DNA from: Enterobacter asburiae | Lineage (GTDB): Bacteria > Pseudomonadota > Gammaproteobacteria > Enterobacterales > Enterobacteriaceae | Reading direction: 5' to 3' | DNA length: 64,000 nucleotides | Assembly: GCF_007035645.1 (NCBI RefSeq) | Contig: NZ_AP019632.1 | Span: forward strand, 992,001 to 1,056,000 | Shown: piece after piece, positions 1-8,971 of the stretch | How the letters are laid out: each line of letters begins with the position of its first letter | Numbering within the stretch: the first letter of the stretch is position 1 | Position numbers and translations under genes: made by a program | Notes under the pieces: model-generated | What the model was told of the DNA's origin: nothing | The model's database searches: none | Seen by the model: the letters and a program-made list of their open reading frames with translations, nothing else

Positions 1-3000
1 TCCCGGTCGGGGCCGTTGGGGCAGTCGTATCGACGATAATCGTCGTCACGGCTGACGCCACGCTGGTGTTGCCCGCCGCATCGGTGGCCGTGGCGGTGAA
101 GTTATGCGTGCCTTGCGCCAGCGTGGTGGTTTGCGGCAGGGTCCAGTTGCCGCTGCCGTCGGCGGTCACCGTGCCCACCAGCGTAATGCCATCGTAGATC
201 CGCACCGTGGCATTCGCTTCGGCTGTTCCGCTCAGCGTTGGGCGCGTGTCGTTGGTCGGATTCGTACCGGTCACCGGGCCGGTAACGCTGCCGACGTCAT
301 CAATCACTGAAATGATGGTCGGCGCGCCCGGCGCGAGGGTATCGACGTTAATCACGTACCCGGCGGTCGGCGCGCTGGCGTTGCCCACCGCATCGGTGGC
401 GGTAAAGGTCAAATTGTGCGGACCGTTGCCCAGCGCCGGGGATGGCGTAAAGCTCCACGCCCCACCGGTCGCCGTCACGCTGCCGATTTGTACGCCGTTA
501 TCGAAGATTTTCACCGTCGACCCGGCTTCCGCCGTACCGCTGAGGGTTGGCTGCGCGTCGTTGGTGAACCCGCCGTTCGCCACCGGCGTCGCCGCATTGC
601 CCACGTCATCCAGAATGCTGGTCAGCACCGGCAGCGCAGGCGGCGTGGTGTCGACGGTGAGGCTGAAGCTGGTGGACGACACGCTGGTGTTGCCTGCCGC
701 ATCCGTCGCCTGCGCGGTGAAGCTGTGCGCGCCCGCGGTCAGCGTGGTGTTGAGCAAGATACTCCAGCTTCCGTTGCCATCCGCGGTGCCCGTTCCGACA
801 AGGGTAGTTCCCTCATAGATCTTCACGATGGCAAACGGTTCGCTGGTTCCGACAAGGCGCGGAACGGTGTCGTCTGTTGTTTGCCCGGACGTAAGCGGGC
901 CGGTGATGGTGCCCACGTCGTCTATCGCCTGGCTGATAACCGGCGCGTTCGGTGCGGTGGTATCCACAATCAGGGTAAAGTCCGGCGAGTTCAGGCTGAC
1001 GTTGCCCGCTGCATCGGTGACCGTGGCGGTCCAGGTATGGCTGCCGTTGGTCAGCGGCGTTGACGGCGTAAAGCTCCATGCGCCAGTACCGTCCGCCTGA
1101 ACGGTGCCGACCGGCTGCCCGTTCTCATACACGGTGACCGTGGCGTTGGCGGTCGCGGTGCCGTTTAGCGTCGGCGTGGTGTCGTCGGTGCTCTGCCCGG
1201 AAGAGAGCGGAGTTTGAATGCTGCCCGCGTTGTCACCCGCGGTCGAAATGACCGGCGCCGACGGCACGCCCGTATCCACCGTCAGGTTAAACGGTGTCGT
1301 CGTGCTGCCGGTATTGCCAGCCACGTCGGTGGCGTTGAAGGTGATGGCGTGTGGACCTTCGCCCAGATCGGTACCCGGGGTGAAGGTCCAGCTGCCCTGG
1401 GCATTCACCACCGCAGTGCCAATTTCGTTGCCATCAACGATCACGTGCACGGTAGAACCCACCTCGCCCGTACCGTTGAAGGTTGGGCGCGCGTCGTTGG
1501 TGCTGTTACCCGACGTGAGCGCCCCGGTGACCGGACCGACGTCGTCAATCACGCTGGTCACCACCGGTACGCCGGGAGCTGCGGTATCAATGGTAAAGGT
1601 GAAGACCGATGAGTTAGCCGAGGCGTTGCCTGCGGTATCCGTTGCATACGCGCGCAGGGAGTAGCTGCCGTCGCCCAGCGGCGCGGTCGGCGTAAAGGAC
1701 CAGTTCCCGCTGCCGTCAACGATCGTCGTGCCAATCTGCGTGCCGTTATTCATGATGTGAATCGTGCTGCCCGCCTGCCCGGTGCCGCTGATGGTCGGGG
1801 TGCTGTCGTTGGTCACCTGGCCGCTGGTGAGGTTACCCTGGACGCCGCCAGGGACGTTGTCGCTCACATTATCCAGCGTCGGAATCGTCGGTGCCGTCAG
1901 GTCAATCACCACGCTCCAGGGAGCTGAGACCGCGCTGACGTTGCCCAGCGGATCGGTCGCCCGGACGGTGAAGCTGTGCGAGCCTTCGCCGAGCGCGGTG
2001 TCAGGAGTAAACGTCCACGCGCCGGTGCCGTCAGCCGTTACCACGGCAATCTGGGTACCGCCGTCGAAAATGGTCACCACGCTGTTTGCGTCCGCTGTCC
2101 CCGAAAGGGTTGGCGTGGCATCGTTCGTCTCGGTGCCGCTGACCACCGTGGTGGCGGCGTTACCGACGTTATCCGTGACGTTGGTGATGACCGGCGTGGC
2201 GGAAACGGAGTCCACCACGACGGTGAAGCCCGCCGAAGGACCGCTCTGATTCCCCGCCGGATCGGTCTCGCGGATGGTCAGGATATGGTTGCCTTCTGTC
2301 AGGACGGGCGTGGTGTAGCTCCAGGTGCCCGTATTGCCGACCTCCGCGGTCCCCAGCAGCACGCCGTTGTTGTAGATGGAGATGATATCGCCGACCGCGC
2401 CGGTGCCGGTGAGGGTCGGCTGGTTGTCGTTGGTGGTCTGGCCGCTGGTCAGCGGGCCGGTGCCCGGACCGACGTCGTCAATCACCGCGCCGATAGCTGG
2501 CGTGCCCGGTGCGGTGAGGTCGACGGTGACGCTGGCCGCCGGAGAGCGGCCGCTGGTCTGGCCGTTGAGGGTCGCCGTCACCTCAAAGGTGTGCAGCCCC
2601 TCGCCAAGCGCGGCTGGCGTATAGCTCCAGTTGCCGCTGCCGTCGGCGGTCACCGTCGTCAATGGCGTCGCGCTACCGTCCTGATAGATGGTTATCAGGC
2701 TGCCCGCTTCGGCCGTACCGGTAAGCGTTGGCGTGGTGTCATTAGTGGTTTTGCCTTTCACATCGCCAGTGATCGGATCCGCGTCATCGACGATCGCCGT
2801 GATGACGGGCACCTGCGGCAGGTCGATCGGTGAATCGACGACGACAAAAGGCACGCCCGCGCTGGCATTCCCTGCGGCATCCGTAGCGGTCACGGTCAGC
2901 GTGGTCGGATCCAGCTGCGCCGGGCTCAGCGCAATGGAGAAGTTGCCGTCGCTGCCGACAACGCCGGTACCAATGACCGTGGAACCGTTTGTCACGGTAA

Positions 3001-6000
3001 TGATGCTTCCCACTTCACCGGTACCGGTCAGCGGTGTTCCTTCATCAGCCAGCAGCATGTTGCCCGGATCTGCCGGGGCGACGGTGTCTACCGTCACGCT
3101 CAGCGGCGCTGAACTGCCTGAGAGATTACCCGCGGGATCGCTGGAAGAGACGGTGAAGGTATGCGGGCCATCCAACAGCGTCGTGTCGGCAGTCCAGCTC
3201 CAGGTGCCGCCCGGCTGGACCGTCACCAGCACCGTAGATGGCGTGCCGTCTACGGAAACGATAACGGTGGTACCGGGTTCACCGGTCCCGGTAAGGGTTG
3301 GCGTGCCGTCCTTCGTGTAGAGCACATTATTAGACAGCTGGCTGTCAGCTACGGCGCTAATGACGGGGATCTCAGGCGCAACGGTATCGAGGGTAACGGT
3401 AAAGACCGAACTCGGCGCGCTGACGTTGCCCGCTGCGTCCACGCCCGCCACGGTAATGTTGAGCGGACCGTCCGTTTGCGTTGGAAGCGTCAGGTTCCAT
3501 TCCCCGTTAGCCACCACGACACGGCCCACTTCGACGCCGTTGTTGTAGACGATCACCGTCTCACCGTTGACGCCGGTTCCGCCCACGGTCGGTGTGGTAT
3601 CCGTGATGTAGCCACCGTTAGGCTCACCGCCCACTGCACTAATCACCGGCGTATCCGGCGCCAGGGTATCCACGATGATGGTAATCGCTGGAGAAGGGTC
3701 AGAGACGTTGCCCGCTTCATCGGTGGCGGTGGCGGTATAGGCGTGGCTGCCCTCGGCAATGTCGCTGCCAGGGCGCCAGCTCCAGTTGCCGCTGCTGTCT
3801 ACCGTGACGGTGCCCACGACGGTCGATATGCCGTTGACGGTGTCAGTGATGTTGATGACGTCGTTCGGCGTGCCGGTGCCGCTCAGGACCGGGCGCGGAT
3901 CGTTGGTGGTTCCGCCATCGGGTACGGGGCCGGTGATCTGGGTGACGCTGTCGGTGACGGTCGGTGCCGCAGGCGTAGCCGGCGCTTCGGTATCAATGGT
4001 GATGGTTACCGGCTGCGACGGGGCGCTTTCGTTGCCCGTGCCGTCCACGTTGGTGACGGTCAGGGTGATGTCATAGGTACCGCCGGACAGTGGGGGTGAT
4101 GGCGTCCACGACCAGCTGCCGGTACTGTCCACGACAGCGTCGCCGATTTTGGCGCCGTTGTTGTAGATCGTCACGGTATCGCCCGCCGTGCCGGTACCGC
4201 TCAGGGTTGGCGTGGTGTCGCGGGTGGTTTCGCCCGGGTTTAGCGTTGTTGCTGTTCCGTCAGGATTGACGGTGATGGCCGGGACGTCCGGCGTGGCGGG
4301 CGCGACGGTATCTACCGTCAACACAAACGGGCTGGAGACAGTGGTATTGCCGGCGGCATCCGTGGCGTGAACCGTCAGCGAATGCGGGCCGTCGGTGAGC
4401 GGGGTAACGGGCGTAAAGCTCCAGCCCCCGCTGCCGTCGAGGGTGGCGGTGCCGAGCAGGGTGGCGCCGTCATAGACGGTGATCGCCGCGTCAGCCGGGG
4501 CGGTGCCCTGCAGCAGCGGTGTGGTGTCATCCGTGGTATCGCCGCTGATGAGCGTGCCCTGAACGCCGCCGACGTCATCGGTCACGGTGGCGATGGTTGC
4601 CGCCGCAGGCGGCGTGGTATCGACGGTCAGGGTAAAGCCGCCTGACGGCTGGCTGGTGTTACCCGCCGCATCGGTGGCGACAACGGTAAAGGTATGAGGC
4701 CCGCTGCCAAGAGGCGTGGTGAGGGTATAGGTCCACGTGCCGTTGTCGTCGACCAGGACCGTGAAAAGATCGGTGCCATCCAGGCGGATGGTGACGCTTG
4801 AGCCAGGTTCAGCCGTACCGTTGAGCGTCGGCGTGGTGTCGTTGGTGCTGTCGTTGGGGTTGAGCGCACCGAGGCGCTCCGGCACATCATCCAGCACCTG
4901 GGTAATGACCGGGGCGGCAGGCGCGACGCTGTCAATCGTCAGAGTCCAGGTGTTGGAGACGCCGCTGGTGTTACCTGCCGCATCGGTCGCGACGGCGGTC
5001 AGGGCGTGCGGACCCTCACCGATCGGCGAGGAAGGCGTAAAGATCCATACGCCAAGACCATTGGCGACGGTCGTACCAATAGCAACACCGTCCACGCGCA
5101 CGGTGACCGTCGCGTTTGCTTCGGCGGTACCGCTGAGCGTCGGGGTGGCGTCGTTAGTGGTCTCATAAATGTCGAGCGAGCCGGTGCGACCGGGAACATC
5201 GTCCACAACTTGTGAAATCACCGGGGCGCCGGGTGCCGTGCCGTCGACGTTAATTGTCCACGGGTCTGATAACCCGCTTGGGTTACCGGCGGGATCCGTC
5301 GCCTTCGCGGTCAGCACCCAGGTGCCATCGGTCAGCGGTGCGGGCGGCGTAAAGCTCCACAGGCCGGAGGAGGGAACAACCGTCGTACCGAGGACATCGC
5401 TGCCGTTATAAATCGTGATGGTCGAGCCCGCTTCGCCCGTCCCGTTCACGGTCGGGGCCCGGTCGTTGGTGAGGCCGTTCTGGCCCACGGGGCCGGTGGT
5501 GGCCTGCACGTCATCCATCACCGACACGATAATTGGCGTCTGCGGTGGGGTAATATCCGGTGACGCCGCGGAGGTTGCGGGCCCCGTGTTGCCTGCCGCG
5601 TCGGTGGCGTCAGCGGTCAGGATTTCGCCGTTGAGCTTCGGCGGGGTCAGCGTCAGGCTAAAGTTCCCTTCGCTGTCGGCAACAACAGTGCCAAGGGTGA
5701 CATTACCTTCACGGATGGTCACCGTGCTGCCAGCTTCCGCGATGCCGCTGATGGTGCCGCCATCATTCGAAACCTCGAGATTACCCGGGGCAGACGGCGG
5801 CGTGGTGTCCACGGTGAAGATGACGGGCTCTGAGGTCGCGCTCAGGTTTCCGGCGGCATCGGTTTCAGTGACGGTTATGGAGTGTGTCCCGTCCGGGAGC
5901 GGGCCGTTCGGCGTGACGCTCCAGGTGCCGTTGGGCAACACCGTCGTTGTGCCAACCACCACGCCGTTATCGTAGATGGTGATGGTTCCGCCGGGCTCGC

Positions 6001-7144
6001 CGGTTCCCGCGAGGATGGGCAGTGAAGCATCGGTTGGCGCGACAGACGTGATGGTTCCCTTGATAAGGCCCGTATCGTCGGTCAGCACAATCGCGCTCGG
6101 CGCGTCCGGCGGAGTAAGATCCACCGTAAGGGTAAACACCGGCGAGGCTGGCCCGGTGTTGCCGGCGGCGTCGGTTGCCCGCACGGTAATCTGGTGAGTG
6201 CTTTCGCTCAGGTCAACCGACGGGGTAAAGGTCCAGGTGCCGTTGCTGGCGACGACCGCCGTACCAATGGCGACCCCGCCGTCATAAATCGTCACGGTCG
6301 AGCCCGCTTCGCCGGTGCCGGTAAGCTGCGGGCGCTGATCGTTGGTGCTGCCGCCGTTGCTGACTGCCCCCGTCTGCGGGGCGATATCGTCCGTTACGCT
6401 GGTGATTGCTGGCGCATCGGGCGCGGTGGTGTCCGGCGCGTTGAGCGTTGTGCCCGGGCTGGTATTCCCGGCGTTATCCGTGGCGGTGGCGGTCACCTGC
6501 TCACCGTTGGTCAACGGTGTGCCGAGAGAGACGGTAAAGCTGCCGTCGCTGCCCGTTTTTCCTGTGCCAATGACGTTGCCGTTCGCGTCTCTCAGCGTGA
6601 TGGTACTGCCGGGTTCTGCGGTACCGGTGACGGTTTTGCCATCTGAAGAGAACTTAAGGCCGGAAGGCGCGTTCGGTGCTGTCGTATCCGCATTGGCCGA
6701 ATTGTTACTGCCGCCACTATCACCGCCGCCGGTGCTTGCCGCCGCCGCGATGCCGCCCGCGGCGGCAATGCCGCCCAGTGCCCATGGCCAGATGGCGGCA
6801 CCACCGGCGTCGCTCCCGGAGGCTGCAAGCAGCACGTCCGTAGACGCGATGGATTCGTACGTGGCGGCTCCGGTCGGATCTTCAATCCACCATAATGCGC
6901 CGTTGCTGTCCTGCAGTACCAGCTGGCTCACGCCCTGCGCGTCCGTGACGTAGAAGTTTTTAAGGGTGATCACCTCGCCGGAGTGCAGCGTAACCAGCAG
7001 ATCGTTACCGTTTCGCGCGAAATGGGAGACGCTCGCTCGCTCGACATTAAGCTCAACGATAGAGGAATGGCTCAGGGTAACCTGTGTGCCTTCCGTGGTC
7101 GTTTCCACGCCAGTAAGTTTCGATATAACAGAGATTTGGCTCAT
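1..7144 (-). CDS. bapA: BapA-type giant Ig-repeat biofilm adhesin (N-terminal part, runs off window)
   Basis: The frame opening with ATG at 7144 stays open to the window edge, about 2380 codons, with no stop seen at the points I checked. The first ~130 residues (MSQISVISKLTGVETTTEG, then SGEVITLKNFYV, LWWIEDPTGA) match the BapA prefix-like domain of Salmonella BapA. A Gly/Ala-rich stretch follows (about residues 125-160), then a long array of Ig-like modules joined by VDTTAP-like linkers. BapA-family proteins are exported by a dedicated type I secretion system and mediate cell-cell adhesion in biofilms. The C-terminal secretion signal and any bapBCD genes would lie left of the window. GGAG precedes the ATG by 10 bases. 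Family assignment is by recognition; total length is unknown. Confidence 0.85.
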   Translation of the reverse strand, partial: MSQISVISKLTGVETTTEGTQVTLSHSSIVELNVERASVSHFARNGNDLLVTLHSGEVITLKNFYVTDAQGVSQLVLQDSNGALWWIEDPTGAATYESIASTDVLLAASGSDAGGAAIWPWALGGIAAAGGIAAAASTGGGDSGGSNNSANADTTAPNAPSGLKFSSDGKTVTGTAEPGSTITLRDANGNVIGTGKTGSDGSFTVSLGTPLTNGEQVTATATDNAGNTSPGTTLNAPDTTAPDAPAITSVTDDIAPQTGAVSNGGSTNDQRPQLTGTGEAGSTVTIYDGGVAIGTAVVASNGTWTFTPSVDLSESTHQITVRATDAAGNTGPASPVFTLTVDLTPPDAPSAIVLTDDTGLIKGTITSVAPTDASLPILAGTGEPGGTITIYDNGVVVGTTTVLPNGTWSVTPNGPLPDGTHSITVTETDAAGNLSATSEPVIFTVDTTPPSAPGNLEVSNDGGTISGIAEAGSTVTIREGNVTLGTVVADSEGNFSLTLTPPKLNGEILTADATDAAGNTGPATSAASPDITPPQTPIIVSVMDDVQATTGPVGQNGLTNDRAPTVNGTGEAGSTITIYNGSDVLGTTVVPSSGLWSFTPPAPLTDGTWVLTAKATDPAGNPSGLSDPWTINVDGTAPGAPVISQVVDDVPGRTGSLDIYETTNDATPTLSGTAEANATVTVRVDGVAIGTTVANGLGVWIFTPSSPIGEGPHALTAVATDAAGNTSGVSNTWTLTIDSVAPAAPVITQVLDDVPERLGALNPNDSTNDTTPTLNGTAEPGSSVTIRLDGTDLFTVLVDDNGTWTYTLTTPLGSGPHTFTVVATDAAGNTSQPSGGFTLTVDTTPPAAATIATVTDDVGGVQGTLISGDTTDDTTPLLQGTAPADAAITVYDGATLLGTATLDGSGGWSFTPVTPLTDGPHSLTVHATDAAGNTTVSSPFVLTVDTVAPATPDVPAITVNPDGTATTLNPGETTRDTTPTLSGTGTAGDTVTIYNNGAKIGDAVVDSTGSWSWTPSPPLSGGTYDITLTVTNVDGTGNESAPSQPVTITIDTEAPATPAAPTVTDSVTQITGPVPDGGTTNDPRPVLSGTGTPNDVINITDTVNGISTVVGTVTVDSSGNWSWRPGSDIAEGSHAYTATATDEAGNVSDPSPAITIIVDTLAPDTPVISAVGGEPNGGYITDTTPTVGGTGVNGETVIVYNNGVEVGRVVVANGEWNLTLPTQTDGPLNITVAGVDAAGNVSAPSSVFTVTLDTVAPEIPVISAVADSQLSNNVLYTKDGTPTLTGTGEPGTTVIVSVDGTPSTVLVTVQPGGTWSWTADTTLLDGPHTFTVSSSDPAGNLSGSSAPLSVTVDTVAPADPGNMLLADEGTPLTGTGEVGSIITVTNGSTVIGTGVVGSDGNFSIALSPAQLDPTTLTVTATDAAGNASAGVPFVVVDSPIDLPQVPVITAIVDDADPITGDVKGKTTNDTTPTLTGTAEAGSLITIYQDGSATPLTTVTADGSGNWSYTPAALGEGLHTFEVTATLNGQTSGRSPAASVTVDLTAPGTPAIGAVIDDVGPGTGPLTSGQTTNDNQPTLTGTGAVGDIISIYNNGVLLGTAEVGNTGTWSYTTPVLTEGNHILTIRETDPAGNQSGPSAGFTVVVDSVSATPVITNVTDNVGNAATTVVSGTETNDATPTLSGTADANSVVTIFDGGTQIAVVTADGTGAWTFTPDTALGEGSHSFTVRATDPLGNVSAVSAPWSVVIDLTAPTIPTLDNVSDNVPGGVQGNLTSGQVTNDSTPTISGTGQAGSTIHIMNNGTQIGTTIVDGSGNWSFTPTAPLGDGSYSLRAYATDTAGNASANSSVFTFTIDTAAPGVPVVTSVIDDVGPVTGALTSGNSTNDARPTFNGTGEVGSTVHVIVDGNEIGTAVVNAQGSWTFTPGTDLGEGPHAITFNATDVAGNTGSTTTPFNLTVDTGVPSAPVISTAGDNAGSIQTPLSSGQSTDDTTPTLNGTATANATVTVYENGQPVGTVQADGTGAWSFTPSTPLTNGSHTWTATVTDAAGNVSLNSPDFTLIVDTTAPNAPVISQAIDDVGTITGPLTSGQTTDDTVPRLVGTSEPFAIVKIYEGTTLVGTGTADGNGSWSILLNTTLTAGAHSFTAQATDAAGNTSVSSTSFSLTVDTTPPALPVLTSILDDVGNAATPVANGGFTNDAQPTLSGTAEAGSTVKIFDNGVQIGSVTATGGAWSFTPSPALGNGPHNLTFTATDAVGNASAPTAGYVINVDTLAPGAPTIISVIDDVGSVTGPVTGTNPTNDTRPTLSGTAEANATVRIYDGITLVGTVTADGSGNWTLPQTTTLAQGTHNFTATATDAAGNTSVASAVTTIIVDTTAPTAPTG
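26..6700 (-). repeat. About 22 tandem Ig-like modules in the adhesin gene
   Basis: VDTTAP-like linker codons recur at about 26, 346, 645, 955, 1271, 1585, 1894, 2210, 2515, 2818, 3084, 3382, 3667, 3988, 4308, 4617, 4927, 5240, 5549, 5804, 6115, 6428 and 6690. Most spacings are 285-321 bases (about 95-107 residues). Three are only 255-266 bases (2818-3084, 5549-5804, 6428-6690) and lack the TNDxxPxLxGTG-containing lead segment seen in long modules. Recurrent motifs are GTGEAGSTVTIYD, NGTWTFTP and VTATDAAGN. The DNA copies are diverged, so this is an old array. Confidence 0.85.
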
Positions 7145-7905
7145 TTAGGCATTACTCCAGCAGATGTGTCATGAACGGCGAGCAAGACGAGCCATCTCTG
7201 CAGAAGGTAAAGGGCGCCCCCGGCGCAGTCGCTGTTATTACGCAGCACTGACCGTTGTTTTTAGCGCGCACGATGCCCGCCAGAATTCAGAGTGGCAACA
7301 TCAGAGCGAATCTAATGACTTATAAAAGTGAACAATTTTTATGGGTGTTTTGTATCGTGTAAAACCCTGTAATTAATAGAGGAATTATTTTTTAGAATAT
7401 AAAAATGATATAGACAGAAAACGAAGGTTGTGCAAATTAAGCTTTCGTAAATAAGTGCCAAAACAATGAAGAGGGCATTAATGTATTGGGGTGGTTAATA
7501 ATTTACTTGGCTCAACCTTTTGTTTTATATCATTTTAGTTTTAACCGGTGACGTTGATTCTGAATATGATTTACGCAGTATGATAATTGGTAGGGGACAT
7601 TTTTAATATAATATAAAACGTTATTGTTTAAGCGCGCTTAATATGCATTTAAGTTAGGGTAACGTTTTTGATATAAGATATATTATGTCACTCACACAAT
7701 AAAATATATTCTTATGCAGGCTTAAAACTCTGCTATCACGCGAAAATAATAGCGTTAAGTAAAGGGTAAAATAACCTGATTTATTTCCATTGGTGCTACG
7801 ACGTCAGCATGATTTAGCGACAGCAAAAAATTCACGGGGAGAATGAATAAAAATCGTCAGTCGGGCGTTTACTGACGTCACTTCCTTCTTACCCTGGAGC
7901 TTTAT
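7145..7905. promoter_or_regulatory. AT-rich 760-base divergent intergenic region
   Basis: No convincing ORF is present. The region lies between two divergent starts (adhesin leftward, TPR protein rightward), so it must carry both promoters. From about 7300 to 7790 it is strongly AT-rich, unlike the GC-rich genes on either side. A perfect 14-base palindrome (TTAAGCGCGCTTAA) sits at 7628-7641. AT-rich leaders of large adhesin genes are commonly H-NS targets; that is inference here. Confidence 0.6.
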
Positions 7906-8433
7906 ATGAACACGATCTCGTTTCGTTTGATCCCGGTGCTGATTTTTTCCCTGCTGTCCCCCCTGGCGCTGGCAATGGGCAATAATAGTACCGAGAGCAA
8001 AACGCCCGATTGTCCTTCCGGACAGGTGTATGACAGCGCCACCCAGAAATGCGTGCCGGACAAGAGCAGCAGCCTCAGCGACCAGGACAAAACCAACTAT
8101 GCGTACCATCTCGCGAAGAAAGGCGAGTACCAGGCGGCGCTGAACCTGCTTGATTCGCTGAAAAATGGCAATACGGCTGAAGCGTGGAACTATCGCGGGT
8201 TCGCCACGCGCAAGCTTGGCCGCACGGACGAAGGGATTGGTTACTACCAGCGCGCGCTGGCTATCGCACCGGATTATGCCAAAGCCCGGGAATACCTCGG
8301 TGAAGCGTGGATGGTAAAAGGACGTCCTGACCTCGCGAAAGAACAGCTGAAGGTGATTGCCGGTATTTGTGGCCAGTCCTGCGAGGAGTACCGTGACCTG
8401 CAGGCCGCCATCAACGGGCATCCGGAATCCTGA
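7906..8433 (+). CDS. Secreted TPR-containing protein
   Basis: This 175-residue protein has a Sec signal peptide (MNTISFRLIPVLIFSLLSPLALA) and an N-terminal pair of cysteines (CPSGQVYD...QKCVPD). Two to three tetratricopeptide-like helical pairs follow from about residue 60 to 155 (YAYHLAKKGEYQAALNLLD; AWNYRGFATRKLGRTDEGI; YYQRALAIAPDYAKAREYLG). Ribosome binding site GGAG lies 6 bases before the ATG. It should act in the periplasm or at the cell surface as a protein-binding scaffold. It ends 8 bases before the GTG of the sigma factor gene and is probably its operon mate, so it may be part of the signalling route. The specific function is unknown. Confidence 0.75.
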   Translation: MNTISFRLIPVLIFSLLSPLALAMGNNSTESKTPDCPSGQVYDSATQKCVPDKSSSLSDQDKTNYAYHLAKKGEYQAALNLLDSLKNGNTAEAWNYRGFATRKLGRTDEGIGYYQRALAIAPDYAKAREYLGEAWMVKGRPDLAKEQLKVIAGICGQSCEEYRDLQAAINGHPES

Positions 8434-8440
8434 TTTTCTC

Positions 8441-8971
8441 GTGGAGGAAAAACACATCGCTACCAGTGAGGTTCGTCAACAGTTAGCCGCACACCTGCCG
8501 CGCCTCTGGCGCTATGGGCTGGTGCTGTCGCGAAACAGGGATATCGCCGAAGAGCTGGTTCAGTCCACCTGCGTGCGTGCGCTTGAAAGGAGCAGCCAGT
8601 ATACGCCGGGCACGCGCATCGACAGGTGGCTGTTCGCGATACTGCACTCCATCTGGATCTCTGAGCTTCGGGCACGACACGTGCGTCAGGGGCAGGGATT
8701 TGTGGCCAGCGACGAGCTTCTGGCGCCGGACACCCGCGAACAGGATGAGACGCGCCTGCATTACATGAAGGTGATGCAGCGCGTCAACGCGCTGCCTGAA
8801 GCCCAGCGCAACGCGGTATTTTTGGTTTATGTCGAAGGCTTTACCTACCAGGAGGCGGCGGACACTCTTGCGGTGCCTGTCGGTACCGTGATGAGCCGGC
8901 TGGCGACGGCGCGGGCTCGGCTTGCCAGATCCGCTGACGCACTGCCTCCGGTAAAGGAGAAACGCTCTTGA
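8441..8971 (+). CDS. ECF-like sigma-70 family RNA polymerase sigma factor
   Basis: Sigma region 2 is seen at LSRNRDIAEELVQSTCVRAL followed by TRIDRWLFAILHSIWISELR. Region 4 is seen at LPEAQRNAVFLVYVEGFTYQ and LAVPVGTVMSRLATARARL, a helix-turn-helix. No region 1 or 3, so it is a group 4 (ECF) type factor. No ATG fits: the frame offers GTG at 8441 (176 residues), or an ATC at 8456 placed 8 bases after a perfect GGAGG (8443-8447). The homologous part begins near the ATC codon (ATSEVRQQL). The stop overlaps the TTG start of the anti-sigma gene. It probably controls genes in this cluster; targets are unknown. Confidence 0.85.
   Translation: MEEKHIATSEVRQQLAAHLPRLWRYGLVLSRNRDIAEELVQSTCVRALERSSQYTPGTRIDRWLFAILHSIWISELRARHVRQGQGFVASDELLAPDTREQDETRLHYMKVMQRVNALPEAQRNAVFLVYVEGFTYQEAADTLAVPVGTVMSRLATARARLARSADALPPVKEKRS

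Noticed and set aside
26..6700. Regularly spaced repeats as a CRISPR array
   Set aside because: Spacing is about 300 bases, repeats are diverged and in one continuous reading frame.
207..6953. Many long plus-strand frames (150-310 codons) antisense to the adhesin
   Set aside because: They arise from the GC-rich codons of the opposite strand, have Pro/Val/Ser-rich or Arg-rich low-quality compositions, and lack ribosome sites; the minus-strand frame has clear homology.
7142..7153. Three-codon mini-ORF (ATG CCT AAA TGA) overlapping the adhesin start
   Set aside because: Its Shine-Dalgarno spacing is only 2 bases and such short overlaps occur by chance; not enough to call a leader peptide.
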